A stretch of DNA of 12,095 nucleotides. Origin: Deltaproteobacteria bacterium. Its GTDB lineage: Bacteria > Desulfobacterota > Binatia > UBA9968. This document shows positions 1 through 6,537 of this stretch, piece after piece (the first letter of the stretch is position 1; every line of letters begins with the position of its first letter). A model generated the notes under the pieces. That model was given only the letters and a program-made list of their open reading frames with translations. It did no database searches and was not told the DNA's origin. The stretch covers positions 1 to 12,095 of the forward strand of contig JACPFH010000424.1 of NCBI GenBank assembly GCA_016183075.1, written 5' to 3'. A program made the position numbers and the translations under genes.

Positions 1-354
1 AAGGAAGGGTGCGGGGAAGGGGAATGCGGCGCCTGCTCGGTTGTTGTAAACGGGCGGCTGGTGGACTCCTGTCTGATTCTTGCGGTGGAGGCGGAAGGTC
101 AGAAGATCCAAACCATCGAAGGAATCGGTCGTCATGGCGGGCTGCACCCTTTACAGAAGGCCTTTGCCGAGAAGGGAGCGGCCCAGTGCGGGTACTGCAC
201 GCCGGGAATGATCATGGCGGCAAAGTATCTCCTGGACCATAACCCTGCGCCGACACGAGCGGAGGCGCTGCAGGCGATCGCCGGCAACCTGTGCCGGTGC
301 ACCGGGTACGGCCCCATCGTCGACGCGATCCTGTCGGCCGCGAAAGCGCGATGA
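1..354 (+). CDS. (2Fe-2S)-binding small subunit of a molybdenum hydroxylase, 5'-partial
   Basis: The reading frame is already open at base 1, so the gene starts upstream; 117 residues are visible. It carries the first cluster motif (C-G-E-G-E-C-G-A-C, residues about 4-12) and, downstream, the second cluster motifs CGYC-TPG (codons from 187) and the C-R-C-TGYG signature near the end. This is the two-[2Fe-2S] architecture of CoxS/XdhC-like subunits, which pass electrons from the molybdenum site to FAD in cytoplasmic hydroxylases. The family is usually about 150-165 aa, so roughly 40 N-terminal residues are missing. Its TGA overlaps the next gene's ATG (ATGA at 351-354), implying translational coupling. 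A GTG at 61 could be called as a start, but that would cut off the first cluster and is not credible. The FAD subunit is not visible; it may lie upstream or elsewhere. The substrate cannot be told. Confidence 0.93.
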   Translation, partial: KEGCGEGECGACSVVVNGRLVDSCLILAVEAEGQKIQTIEGIGRHGGLHPLQKAFAEKGAAQCGYCTPGMIMAAKYLLDHNPAPTRAEALQAIAGNLCRCTGYGPIVDAILSAAKAR

Positions 355-2597
355 AAGTCGTCGGTCAAGAACTCCCCAGGGTCGAGATTTTCGAGAAAGT
401 CACCGGCGAGTCCGTGTTCGGCGCCGATGTGCGACTCGCCGGTCCCGCGCTCGTCGGAAAGATCCTCGGAAGCCCGCACGCCCACGCTCGAATCAAAAAC
501 ATCGACACCACCAAGGCGGAGCGTCTGGCGGGTGTAAAGGCAGTCGTCACCGCGCAGGACCTCCCACCCGTCAAGTACGGAAGGTTCGTCAGAGATGAGG
601 AGTACTTCGCCCGCTCCAAAGTCCGATTGGCGGGAGACCGAATCGCCGCGGTAGCCGCCGTGGATGAGGAGACGGCCGAGGAAGCGCTCAGACTCATAAA
701 GGTTGATTATGAAGTGCTGCCGCCCGTGACCGACGCTCTTGAGGCCATGCGCGAAGGAGCACCGCTGCTGCACGAAGAGTACGCTCAATACGAGGCCCTC
801 CCGATGGTTGAGGGCCGCAAAGGCAATATCTGCTATCACAAAGAAACCGTCCAAGGCGATATCGAGCGGGGTTTTCGAGAAGCGGACCGGGTTTTTGAGC
901 ATCGCTTCTACGCTCCCATGGTGCACCAGACCTATATCGAGCCGCATGCGGTCCTGGCCCGCGTCGATGCATCCGGAAAGGTGACCGTTTGGGTGCCTAC
1001 CCAAGCGCAGTTTTTCATCCGGCAGTCCGTCGCCGAGATCTTTCAGTTGCCGTTGATCAAGGTCAAGGTAATCCCCACCGAAATCGGCGGCGGCTTCGGC
1101 GGTAAGCTGCTTCCGACAATCGAGCCTGCGGCCGTGGCGCTGGCACGTAAGAGCGGGATGCCGGTGCAGATTGTCATGACTCGGGCCGAGGACTTCCAGG
1201 TCGCCAATCCCCGCCACCCTTTTCACATGCGGTATAAAACCGGCGTCAAGCTCGATGGCACCATTGTGGCGCGGGAAGTGGAATTGGTATTAGGAACCGG
1301 GGCCTACTGCGGGATCGGGATCGTAACCTCTCAGCGAGCGGAGATGCTCGGTGCGGGACCCTATCGCATCCCGAACGTTAAAATCGATGTCTTTTGCGTC
1401 TATACGAACCATGCGAACTGCGGGCCCTACCGGGCTCCGGCCGGACCGCAGATCGCCTTCGCCTCGGAGTCCCAAATCGACCTGATCGCTCGCGAGCTCA
1501 AGCTCGATCCGCTCGAGATGCGTCTGAAGAACGCCATCGAGGACGGAGACACAACTCCCGCTTGCGGCGGGCCCTTAAAAGCCGTGCATGCCAAGGAAAC
1601 TCTGCTCAGGGCGGCGGAGGCAGCCGGGTGGAAAACGACATCCCGGGAAAAAAACCGCGGGCGAGGGATCGCCTTGGGGTACTGGCTTGTGGGCGGCTAC
1701 GCATCGAGTGCGGGAGTAAAGCTCAATGAAGATGGAACCGTGACGGTCATAACCGGGGTCGTCGATCTGAGCGGAACTGTCACCTCTCTCGGGCAGATTG
1801 CCGCGGAGGTTCTTGGGGTCGAGCTGGATGATGTTCACGTTCGGACCGCGGACAGTGACTTCGCTCCCCATTCCACAATCAGCGCCGGAAGCCAGGCTTT
1901 GAGGAGTATGGGAACTGCCGTAAAGCTCGCCGCCGAAGAGGTAAAAAAACAAATCATGGAAGTGGCGGCGGATAAGCTCGAAGCCGAGCCTGGCGATTTG
2001 GTGGCCGAGGGGAAAAGAGTTTATGTCCGGGGATCGATAGAGAAGGGCCTCTCTCTGGAGCGTGTCGCGCAGCTTTCCCTCACGCACCGGCGCGGACCCA
2101 TTGCGAGCATTCAATCGACGTCTCAGTTCCCGAACCAACCTGCGTTCTCCGCCCATGTTGCCGACGTAGAGGTCGATCCGCAAACCGGCGGGGTCAAGGT
2201 CCTCCGCTACGTTGCGGCTCAGGATGTAGGGATCGCGATCAATCCCCTGTCCGTCAGGGGTCAGATCCAGGGCTCGGTGATACAGGGGCTCGGGCAGGCT
2301 TTGAGTGAAGCGAACATTTTCAAGAACGGCAAAATGCTCAACCCCACTTTCCTGGACTACAAGATCTTTAGCTCGCTCGATGCGCCGCCCGTCGAGGTGC
2401 ATCTGGTGGAGCATGCGGCCCAGGACGGGCCGTTCGGCGCCAAGGGCATCGGTGAGCCATCGATCATCCCGGTGACAGCCGCGATTGCCAATGCGGTCTG
2501 TGACGCTGTCGGCGCGAGGGTCTTCGCTCTTCCCGCCAGCGCGGAAAACGTCTTAACGGCAATACAGGAGAAAAACAAAGAGCGGAAACTGTCCTGA
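351..2597 (+). CDS. Xanthine dehydrogenase/CoxL-family molybdopterin-binding large subunit
   Basis: A 748-aa catalytic subunit that hydroxylates an organic substrate using water, via a molybdopterin cytosine dinucleotide-type cofactor. The N-terminal a/b-hammerhead domain covers about residues 10-130 and the molybdopterin-binding domains the rest. Visible motifs are GGGFGGK (246-252), CGPYRAPAGPQ (357-367, around the substrate/Mo pocket), a GSQALRSMGTAV-like cofactor loop near 520, and GAKGIGEPS with the invariant catalytic Glu at 702. The pocket lacks the AYxCSFR loop of form I CO dehydrogenase, so it is not a true CoxL for CO. Aldehyde, purine or aromatic/N-heterocycle substrates are possible. 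The start is the ATG inside the ATGA overlap with the small-subunit gene; an upstream in-frame ATG at 291 lies within that gene and would add non-homologous residues. Family assignment is certain, substrate is not. Confidence 0.96.
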   Translation: MKVVGQELPRVEIFEKVTGESVFGADVRLAGPALVGKILGSPHAHARIKNIDTTKAERLAGVKAVVTAQDLPPVKYGRFVRDEEYFARSKVRLAGDRIAAVAAVDEETAEEALRLIKVDYEVLPPVTDALEAMREGAPLLHEEYAQYEALPMVEGRKGNICYHKETVQGDIERGFREADRVFEHRFYAPMVHQTYIEPHAVLARVDASGKVTVWVPTQAQFFIRQSVAEIFQLPLIKVKVIPTEIGGGFGGKLLPTIEPAAVALARKSGMPVQIVMTRAEDFQVANPRHPFHMRYKTGVKLDGTIVAREVELVLGTGAYCGIGIVTSQRAEMLGAGPYRIPNVKIDVFCVYTNHANCGPYRAPAGPQIAFASESQIDLIARELKLDPLEMRLKNAIEDGDTTPACGGPLKAVHAKETLLRAAEAAGWKTTSREKNRGRGIALGYWLVGGYASSAGVKLNEDGTVTVITGVVDLSGTVTSLGQIAAEVLGVELDDVHVRTADSDFAPHSTISAGSQALRSMGTAVKLAAEEVKKQIMEVAADKLEAEPGDLVAEGKRVYVRGSIEKGLSLERVAQLSLTHRRGPIASIQSTSQFPNQPAFSAHVADVEVDPQTGGVKVLRYVAAQDVGIAINPLSVRGQIQGSVIQGLGQALSEANIFKNGKMLNPTFLDYKIFSSLDAPPVEVHLVEHAAQDGPFGAKGIGEPSIIPVTAAIANAVCDAVGARVFALPASAENVLTAIQEKNKERKLS

Positions 2598-2633
2598 TAG
2601 GGTTACAGAAAAAAACAAGCAGAGGTGGGGATC

Positions 2634-2678
2634 ATGCTGAGAAAACTCCTGATGGCGATTCTCGCACCTTGCGATTAG
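2634..2678 (+). pseudogene. Remnant of a secreted-protein gene (signal-peptide stub)
   Basis: Thirty-six bases after the hydroxylase gene there is a Shine-Dalgarno-like AGGTGGGG (2622-2629) followed by ATG and a 14-codon frame, MLRKLLMAILAPCD, ending in TAG. A positively charged start followed by a hydrophobic stretch is how a Sec signal peptide begins. This looks like the first dozen codons of an exported protein, for example a transporter substrate-binding protein, cut off by a deletion or insertion join near 2665-2670. Nothing downstream continues it in any frame. It could also be a chance short ORF; the good ribosome site and operon-like position argue for a real remnant. Confidence 0.4.
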
Positions 2679-2753
2679 ACCTCGTCAGCATTGGCTCTCT
2701 GATAATACCAAGCAGCTCTACAAGAGATAGGGACCGTTATCCCATCCCTACAC

Positions 2754-2784
2754 CCGCAGCCTCGCTCGCGCTCCCCTCCGTCGC
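2754..2784 (-). repeat. 31-bp dispersed repeat, copy 1 (inverted relative to copy 2)
   Basis: Read on the minus strand, this segment matches 10326-10356 on the plus strand at 29 of 31 positions, differing only at positions 6 and 9. Its core is GGGAGCGCGAGCGAGGCTGCGG. Both copies lie in non-coding DNA, and a looser similarity may continue past the CTGCGG end (GAT...AACGG in both). The element has no internal ORF. It may be a family of short intergenic repeats in this genome. Confidence 0.7.
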
Positions 2785-2817
2785 GGGCAGCCGCTTTTTG
2801 GCTTGCTTCTAACGGTG

Positions 2818-2859
2818 CCTGGCTGGACAACCAGGGTAAAATGGCATAAAAAAGCCAGG
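2818..2859 (+). promoter_or_regulatory. Leader hairpin covering the pqiA ribosome site
   Basis: CCTGGCT (2818-2824) is perfectly complementary to AGCCAGG (2853-2859), which includes part of the AGGGA ribosome-binding candidate just before the TTG start at 2865. Inside the loop, CTGG-ACAA-CCAG (2823-2834) forms a competing small hairpin that uses some of the same bases. The two folds are mutually exclusive, so the leader could expose or hide the ribosome site. This is seen only as base complementarity; no covariation or ligand motif is visible. Confidence 0.3.
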
Positions 2860-2864
2860 GACAG

Positions 2865-3473
2865 TTGGAAACAATCATCGCCTGCAAAATCTGCGGCCTG
2901 ATGCAGCGTATGGAGGCGCTGCAGCCGGGCACGGCGGCCGAGTGTTGTCGCTGCGGGTCTGTCATCAGCAAGCACAAGGTCAACAGCCTCGGACGCACGG
3001 CGGCGTTCTCGCTGGCCGCGCTGATTCTTTATATACCGGCTAACATCTATCCGATTCTGCGTCTGACCCGTTACGGCGCCTATTCCGAAAGCACGGTTTG
3101 GGACGGTTGCGTGAGACTCTTTGAGGACGGCCAGTGGCTGGTGGCCGTGATCGTTTTTCTCGCCAGCATTCTGATTCCGCTTTTCAAACTGCTCGGGCTT
3201 TGCTTTCTGGTCATAACGACGAAATTCAAATCCGCGCGCCGGCGGCAGCAGCGAACCTGGATCTACAAGATCATCGAGGTGATCGGTCCGTGGGCGATGC
3301 TCGACGTGTTCCTCCTGGCGGTGCTCGTGGCACTGGTGAAGCTGGAGCAGATCGCCACCGTGCTGCCCGGCCCCGGGCTCCTGGCGTTCACCGTGGTGGT
3401 GGCGTTGACTATTTTGGCTTCGGCCAGCTTTGACCCGAAGCTGATTTGGGAGGAACCGGACAAAGGTTCATGA
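2865..3473 (+). CDS. pqiA: Single-domain paraquat-inducible protein A (PqiA/LetA-like)
   Basis: A 202-aa inner-membrane protein. Two CxxC pairs (C7/C10 and C27/C30) form a zinc-ribbon-like head, followed by about four membrane helices (roughly 43-63, 92-118, 138-161, 166-187) and the family's FDPKLIWE ending. Known PqiA/LetA proteins work with MCE-domain partners in lipid transport between the two membranes. They usually hold two such domains in about 400 aa; here only one is present, as in genomes where the domains are split between genes. No second copy is adjacent. The start is TTG at 2865: it keeps the CxxC head, has AGGGA four bases upstream, and an in-frame TAA at 2847 excludes anything longer. 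The next ATG (2901) would delete the first CxxC. Its stop overlaps the pqiB start by ATGA. Confidence 0.92.
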   Translation: METIIACKICGLMQRMEALQPGTAAECCRCGSVISKHKVNSLGRTAAFSLAALILYIPANIYPILRLTRYGAYSESTVWDGCVRLFEDGQWLVAVIVFLASILIPLFKLLGLCFLVITTKFKSARRRQQRTWIYKIIEVIGPWAMLDVFLLAVLVALVKLEQIATVLPGPGLLAFTVVVALTILASASFDPKLIWEEPDKGS

Positions 3474-4369
3474 GCGATTCGGAAAAAACTCCTGAAGCCG
3501 CCGAGGAACTGCCCAAGGCGAAGGTGAAGAGAAGGAGATGGAGCTTCCCTGTGATATGGGTGGTTCCCGTGCTCGCCGCCATCGTTGCGGCCTATCTCGT
3601 TTACGACCGCGTCCGGGAGTTTGGTCCGAAAATCACGATCAAGTTCAAGGACGGCAGCGGCCTCAAGACCGGCCAAACGCCGGTCAAGTACCGCGGCGTG
3701 CAGATTGGGGAAGTGACGGCGGTCGAATTGAGCGAGGACCAGCAGCACGTGCTGGTGAAGGCGCGCTTGCGTCGCTCGGCCTCCTCGACTGCCCGGGAAG
3801 GAGCGGTTTTTTGGATCGTGCGTCCCGAAGTGGGGCTTTCCAACGTTGCTGCCTTGGGGACGGTCATTACCGGACCGGAGATCGGTGTGTTGCCGGGCAC
3901 CGGAGAGGCCAGATCGGAATTTGTGGGCCTGGAGAGTTCGCCGGTGGCATTGGAACGCGGGGGACTGAAAATCGTTCTGCGCTCCAGCCGTCCCGGATCG
4001 TTGAGACCCAGTTCGCCGGTTTACTATCGCGGCGTCGAGGTAGGCACGGTGCAGGATGTCCAGCTCAGCGCCGACGCAGCCATGGTGGATATTCACGTGT
4101 TCATCAAGCAACGATACGCGAATCTGGTCCGGAGCGGCTCGAAGTTTTGGAATGTGAGCGGCGTGGACTTGAACGTCGGATTGTTCCGCGGCGTGGAACT
4201 CAAGGTGGAATCCCTCAGGTCGCTGGTGGCGGGCGGAATTACCTTTGCTACCCCGAACGATCCGAAAGCCAAGCCCGCTAAGAACGGGACGGTGTTCCCC
4301 CTGTACGACCAACCGAAGAAGGAATGGTTGAATTGGACGCCGAAGATACCGATTCAACCGGAGAGATAG
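3470..4369 (+). CDS. pqiB: PqiB-like MCE/MlaD-domain protein with two MCE domains
   Basis: A 299-aa membrane-anchored periplasmic protein. A charged N-terminus (KVKRRRW) leads into one transmembrane helix at about 27-45, then two MCE domains (about 54-146 and 165-263). Each carries the signature P-V-x-Y-R-G-V-x-x-G-x-V (71-82 and 183-194). MCE proteins form hexameric rings or tubes that carry lipids across the periplasm. E. coli PqiB has three MCE domains plus a long helical C-terminus in about 546 aa. This version is little over half that and ends soon after MCE2, so it probably builds a short ring rather than a full bridging tube. The start sits in an ATGA overlap with pqiA. A longer frame from 3446 would only add residues lying inside pqiA. 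Confidence 0.92.
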   Translation: MSDSEKTPEAAEELPKAKVKRRRWSFPVIWVVPVLAAIVAAYLVYDRVREFGPKITIKFKDGSGLKTGQTPVKYRGVQIGEVTAVELSEDQQHVLVKARLRRSASSTAREGAVFWIVRPEVGLSNVAALGTVITGPEIGVLPGTGEARSEFVGLESSPVALERGGLKIVLRSSRPGSLRPSSPVYYRGVEVGTVQDVQLSADAAMVDIHVFIKQRYANLVRSGSKFWNVSGVDLNVGLFRGVELKVESLRSLVAGGITFATPNDPKAKPAKNGTVFPLYDQPKKEWLNWTPKIPIQPER

Positions 4370-4389
4370 CTGGAAAGGAGCCACTCGTA

Positions 4390-4587
4390 ATGACCCAAGA
4401 ATCTTTCTCCGTAACCGCCGGCGTTATGTTTTTAATCATCGCCATTTTTCATGTGCTCAGGATCATCATCGGCTGGGATGCGATCATCGGAGGCTGGGCG
4501 GTTCCGAGCTGGGTAAGCTGGCTGGCGATTATCGTTGCAGGATATTTAGCCTACGAGGGCTTCAGGCTGGCGAAAAAGGCCAGGTAA
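4390..4587 (+). CDS. Small two-helix membrane protein at the end of the Pqi operon
   Basis: Encodes 65 aa with two hydrophobic segments: about residues 7-25 (VTAGVMFLIIAIFHVLRII) and about 35-55 (WAVPSWVSWLAIIVAGYLA). A short conserved-looking W-D-x-I-I-G-G-W turn lies between them and a basic tail (RLAKKAR) follows. The start is the ATG at 4390 with GGAAAGGAG (4372-4380) nine bases upstream; a longer frame from 4324 lies inside pqiB and is not used. It begins 20 bp after pqiB and is clearly in the same operon. In E. coli that place is taken by the lipoprotein gene pqiC, but this protein has no lipobox. It could be a small inner-membrane accessory of the MCE system, which is inferred from position only. 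No function is known to me. Confidence 0.8.
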   Translation: MTQESFSVTAGVMFLIIAIFHVLRIIIGWDAIIGGWAVPSWVSWLAIIVAGYLAYEGFRLAKKAR

Positions 4588-4597
4588 AGGCGTTGTG

Positions 4598-4840
4598 CTA
4601 CATCCTGGAAGCAACATAGCGATATACGTATAAGTCGTGGTATTCGTCCACCTCGTTTCGCTTCATTGCCATTGCCGGAGCAAGAATAGAGTTCACAATT
4701 TTAAGTTCATGTTGGCGCTCTTCCGACAAGCAATAGGTATCGGCAAACTCTCTAAGCTTTCGGGTTAAAATCTCGTATTCGTACACAAGGGACCTCCAAT
4801 ATTCATCTCGGGATATCGTTGCCTCTGCAAGCTGCTTCAT
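4598..4840 (-). CDS. Small hypothetical protein, 80 aa
   Basis: Runs toward the Pqi operon, ending 10 bp from its last stop codon. The chosen ATG (4838-4840) is preceded by GGGAGG at five to six bases, a much better site than the one for the longer frame starting at 4963, whose first 41 residues look non-coding. The product is soluble, rich in Glu, Arg and Tyr, with predicted helices and an aromatic C-terminal stretch (DEYHDLYVYRYVASRM); it has a single Cys and no membrane segment. I do not recognise the family. It could be a small regulatory or accessory protein; nothing in it allows a functional claim. Confidence 0.6.
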   Translation of the reverse strand: MKQLAEATISRDEYWRSLVYEYEILTRKLREFADTYCLSEERQHELKIVNSILAPAMAMKRNEVDEYHDLYVYRYVASRM

Positions 4841-5041
4841 GACAACCTCCCGCCCAACCGCTTTTCTAGCCGGTCGCGCGCCATCTTCAAATCCTACCGC
4901 GCGATGGCGGCGGGACAAATGAGGTGAATCCCCGCAATTGACAGAGGAAAAACCCTGAAACATCGCTGGGAAAAATCTCAGAATCGGTTAAGGATAACCA
5001 TTACGATTGAAAGAAGACGGCAACTGAAGCCGCCGCGGCGC

Positions 5042-5920
5042 ATGACAGGAAGGGAGCGGCGGCGGCTGAATCCATACAAGGGGTTCTTCAAAGTGCTGGA
5101 GCGCCGCTTGGACATTTTGGTGTCGCGTTTTTTGTATCCCCATTTGCTCGGCGTCTGGAATCCTTACAGCTCGCTCCTTGCCCGGCGCTTTTCTCTGGCT
5201 GAAATCTCGATCTCTCCGGCGAGCTGGCCGAGAGATGCCGCCCGGCTTAGGGTTCTATTACTGTCGGACATTCATACCGGTATCTTTCTCAAGCCTGAAG
5301 TTTTGTCTGAAATCGTCGGTTCTTTGATGGAACTACAGCCCGACGTGGTGGCCGTTGCGGGTGATATTGTCACAGGCCGGCCAAGCGACCTCGACGGATC
5401 CCTACCCGCGTTGGCTCCGCTGTCGCGCGCCCCGCTGGGCGCTTGGTATTGCCACGGCAACCATGACTACTTTGGCGGCGCTCCTGGAGAGATTCGCGAA
5501 CGTCTGCGCTCGGTCGGGATCACCACTCTCAGGAACGAGTCGGTGGTTTTAGCGCATGGGAACGGCAGGTTTATTCTTGGGGGAATCGATGATCGAATCC
5601 TGGGAACACCTGACTGGGACCGGCTGGTATCCCAAGACGGCCCACCGCACCTTCTACTGGCGCATCACCCGGATTTCTTTTACGAAGCTGAAGCGCGCGG
5701 CGTTGCGCTTACGCTGTCGGGTCACACCCACGGTGGTCAGATCCGTTTTCCAAACGGCCCGCCACTCGTGCGCCAGAGCCAGTTTTGTCTCGACGAGGGG
5801 GCTTATGCGTATAAGTCTTCTCTCCTCATCGTGTCGCGCGGGCTGGGAAGCGTGGGGCTTCCCTGGCGCTACGGAGCGGACCCTGAAGCTGTGCTTATTG
5901 AAATCATTGCGCCGAAATGA
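5042..5920 (+). CDS. YkuE/YaeI-type metallophosphoesterase
   Basis: A 292-aa calcineurin-like phosphoesterase with the full set of two-metal ligands: D76-x-H78 (LLLSDIHTG), D108 (AGDIV), N140-H141 (GNHD), H208 (AHHPD) and H228-x-H230 (SGHTHGG). The GHTHGGQI ending is typical of the YkuE/YaeI branch, which acts on phosphodiesters, often lipid-linked; LpxG, the UDP-diacylglucosamine hydrolase of Chlamydia, belongs to the same broad group. The basic N-terminal segment (MTGRERRRLNPYKG) could support membrane association, but there is no clear signal peptide or helix. The start is the ATG at 5042; no strong ribosome site precedes it. It stands alone on its strand, convergent with the selenoprotein gene 26 bp away. 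Enzyme class is certain, substrate unknown. Confidence 0.93.
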   Translation: MTGRERRRLNPYKGFFKVLERRLDILVSRFLYPHLLGVWNPYSSLLARRFSLAEISISPASWPRDAARLRVLLLSDIHTGIFLKPEVLSEIVGSLMELQPDVVAVAGDIVTGRPSDLDGSLPALAPLSRAPLGAWYCHGNHDYFGGAPGEIRERLRSVGITTLRNESVVLAHGNGRFILGGIDDRILGTPDWDRLVSQDGPPHLLLAHHPDFFYEAEARGVALTLSGHTHGGQIRFPNGPPLVRQSQFCLDEGAYAYKSSLLIVSRGLGSVGLPWRYGADPEAVLIEIIAPK

Positions 5921-5946
5921 TCCTGACTCGGCTGATCGTCAACCTT

Positions 5947-6372
5947 CTACGCTTTTTCCCGACCCTTGAGGGTCGGCTCGAGCCACTCGGCCACAAAGGC
6001 GACGAACCGGGCGCAATGTTCCTTTCTCTCCGGGCTGTCGAAGCCGGGGAAATCCCTTACGAGCTGCTGGCATGAGATCGTTTCAAAACGCTCACGGAAT
6101 TCCTCGATCAGTCTCCCGCTCGACTCCATCGCTTGCGTTTTCTCCGCCCACCTTTCGACCCGGCCATACTTCAGGCCAATAGCCTGAATACCTCCGATGA
6201 CGGCCCCGCACACCTGCTTTTGACCTCCACCCCCTCCGGCAAGCCCGGTGGCAGAGCGCACCACGTCATCGGCGACATGGAGAATGCCTGTGTCTCTCAG
6301 ACTGAGCAGGAGGGCTTCCCCTCAGCCATAACCAAGCAGAAATAACTTTGCGGCAATATCCTTTGCTTCCAT
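5947..6372 (-). CDS. C_GCAxxG_C_C-family redox selenoprotein (in-frame TGA = Sec17)
   Basis: Reading through one in-frame TGA (6322-6324) gives a 141-aa protein beginning MEAKDIAAKLFLLGYGU. The family (TIGR01909-type, putative redox proteins of about 140 aa) has four invariant Cys: one in a G-Y-x-C context near the N-terminus, one in CGAxxG, and two near the C-terminus. Here C55 (VCGAVIGG), C101 and C120 occupy three positions and TGA codon 17 (L-G-Y-G-U-G-E-A) the first. Frame, spacing and total length all agree with the family on both sides of the TGA, so this is recoding rather than decay. Conventional calling would start at a GTG at 6264 and lose the active-site residue. The ATG at 6372 fits the family start; upstream there is a promoter but no clear ribosome site. 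A thiol/selenol redox role is inferred; the partner is unknown. No selA/B/C/D genes are in the window. Selenoproteins are known in this family. Confidence 0.85.
5959..5976. terminator. Hairpin between convergent phosphoesterase and selenoprotein genes (possible terminator)
   Basis: CCGACCC-TTGA-GGGTCGG is a perfect 7-bp stem with a tetraloop. It lies inside the last codons of the selenoprotein gene and 39 bases after the phosphoesterase stop. Neither side has a T-run after the stem, so it is not a canonical intrinsic terminator; it could weaken read-through between the convergent genes or stabilise transcript ends. Confidence 0.35.
6287..6324 (-). promoter_or_regulatory. SECIS-like element directing selenocysteine at the TGA
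   Basis: Number the TGA as bases 1-3. An outer stem CCTG (15-18, i.e. 6310-6307) pairs with CAGG (35-38, 6290-6287), and an apical stem CTCA/TGAG (19-22/26-29) closes on GTC. The loop region reads AGTCTG at bases 22-27, against GGUCUG at the same bases of the E. coli fdhF SECIS. The SelB-contacting G23-U24 falls at exactly the same distance from the TGA, and base 17 is also U. An asymmetric AGACA bulge lies on the 3' side. The match to fdhF is from memory of the known element; the pairing is read directly from the sequence. Confidence 0.75.
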
Positions 6373-6393
6373 AGCAAAAAGTAGAGAAAGCGA

Positions 6394-6422
6394 ATTCTCC
6401 CTGGTTTTCAAGAAATTGTCAA
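6394..6422 (-). promoter_or_regulatory. Sigma70-type promoter for the selenoprotein gene
   Basis: On the minus strand a perfect TTGACA (6422-6417) is followed after 17 bases by GAGAAT (6399-6394, four of six matches to TATAAT). The expected start of transcription is near 6387, giving a 5' leader of about 15 bases before the ATG at 6372. This supports that ATG over the upstream in-frame TTG at 6411, which would lie before the transcript start. Confidence 0.5.
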
Positions 6423-6537
6423 CGTGATTCAGACGAGACCTTCGTGAGTCCTCAGCCCCTAGCCTAACTCGCCGTTTTGCGCTATTGATGCTGTCTGTCG
6501 GTGCCCAGGTGAAAAACGTGTCGCCAGGAGGGCGTCT

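Noticed and set aside
132..1226. 364-codon open frame antisense to the hydroxylase subunits
   Set aside because: It lies opposite certain hydroxylase coding sequence, shows no family features, and long antisense frames are expected in GC-rich genes.
1575..2414. 279-codon minus-strand frame
   Set aside because: Shadow of the molybdopterin subunit; composition is Arg/Pro/Gly-rich with no recognisable motif.
3263..4384. 373-codon minus-strand frame, longer than the gene opposite it
   Set aside because: The plus strand carries clear PqiA and PqiB signatures over the same bases, and the antisense product is His/Arg-rich with no domain.
4879..4909. CGCCATC/GATGGCG inverted repeat upstream of the 80-aa gene
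   Set aside because: A 7-bp stem with a 17-base loop in GC-rich DNA is weak evidence, and no regulator or T-run is associated.
4598..4963. 121-aa version of the small minus-strand gene
   Set aside because: The first 41 residues look like untranslated sequence, while the ATG at 4840 has a well-placed GGGAGG.
5947..6264. 105-aa version of the minus-strand redox protein starting at GTG 6264
   Set aside because: It starts in the middle of the family domain and omits the first active-site position; the 141-aa frame with a recoded TGA explains both sides better.
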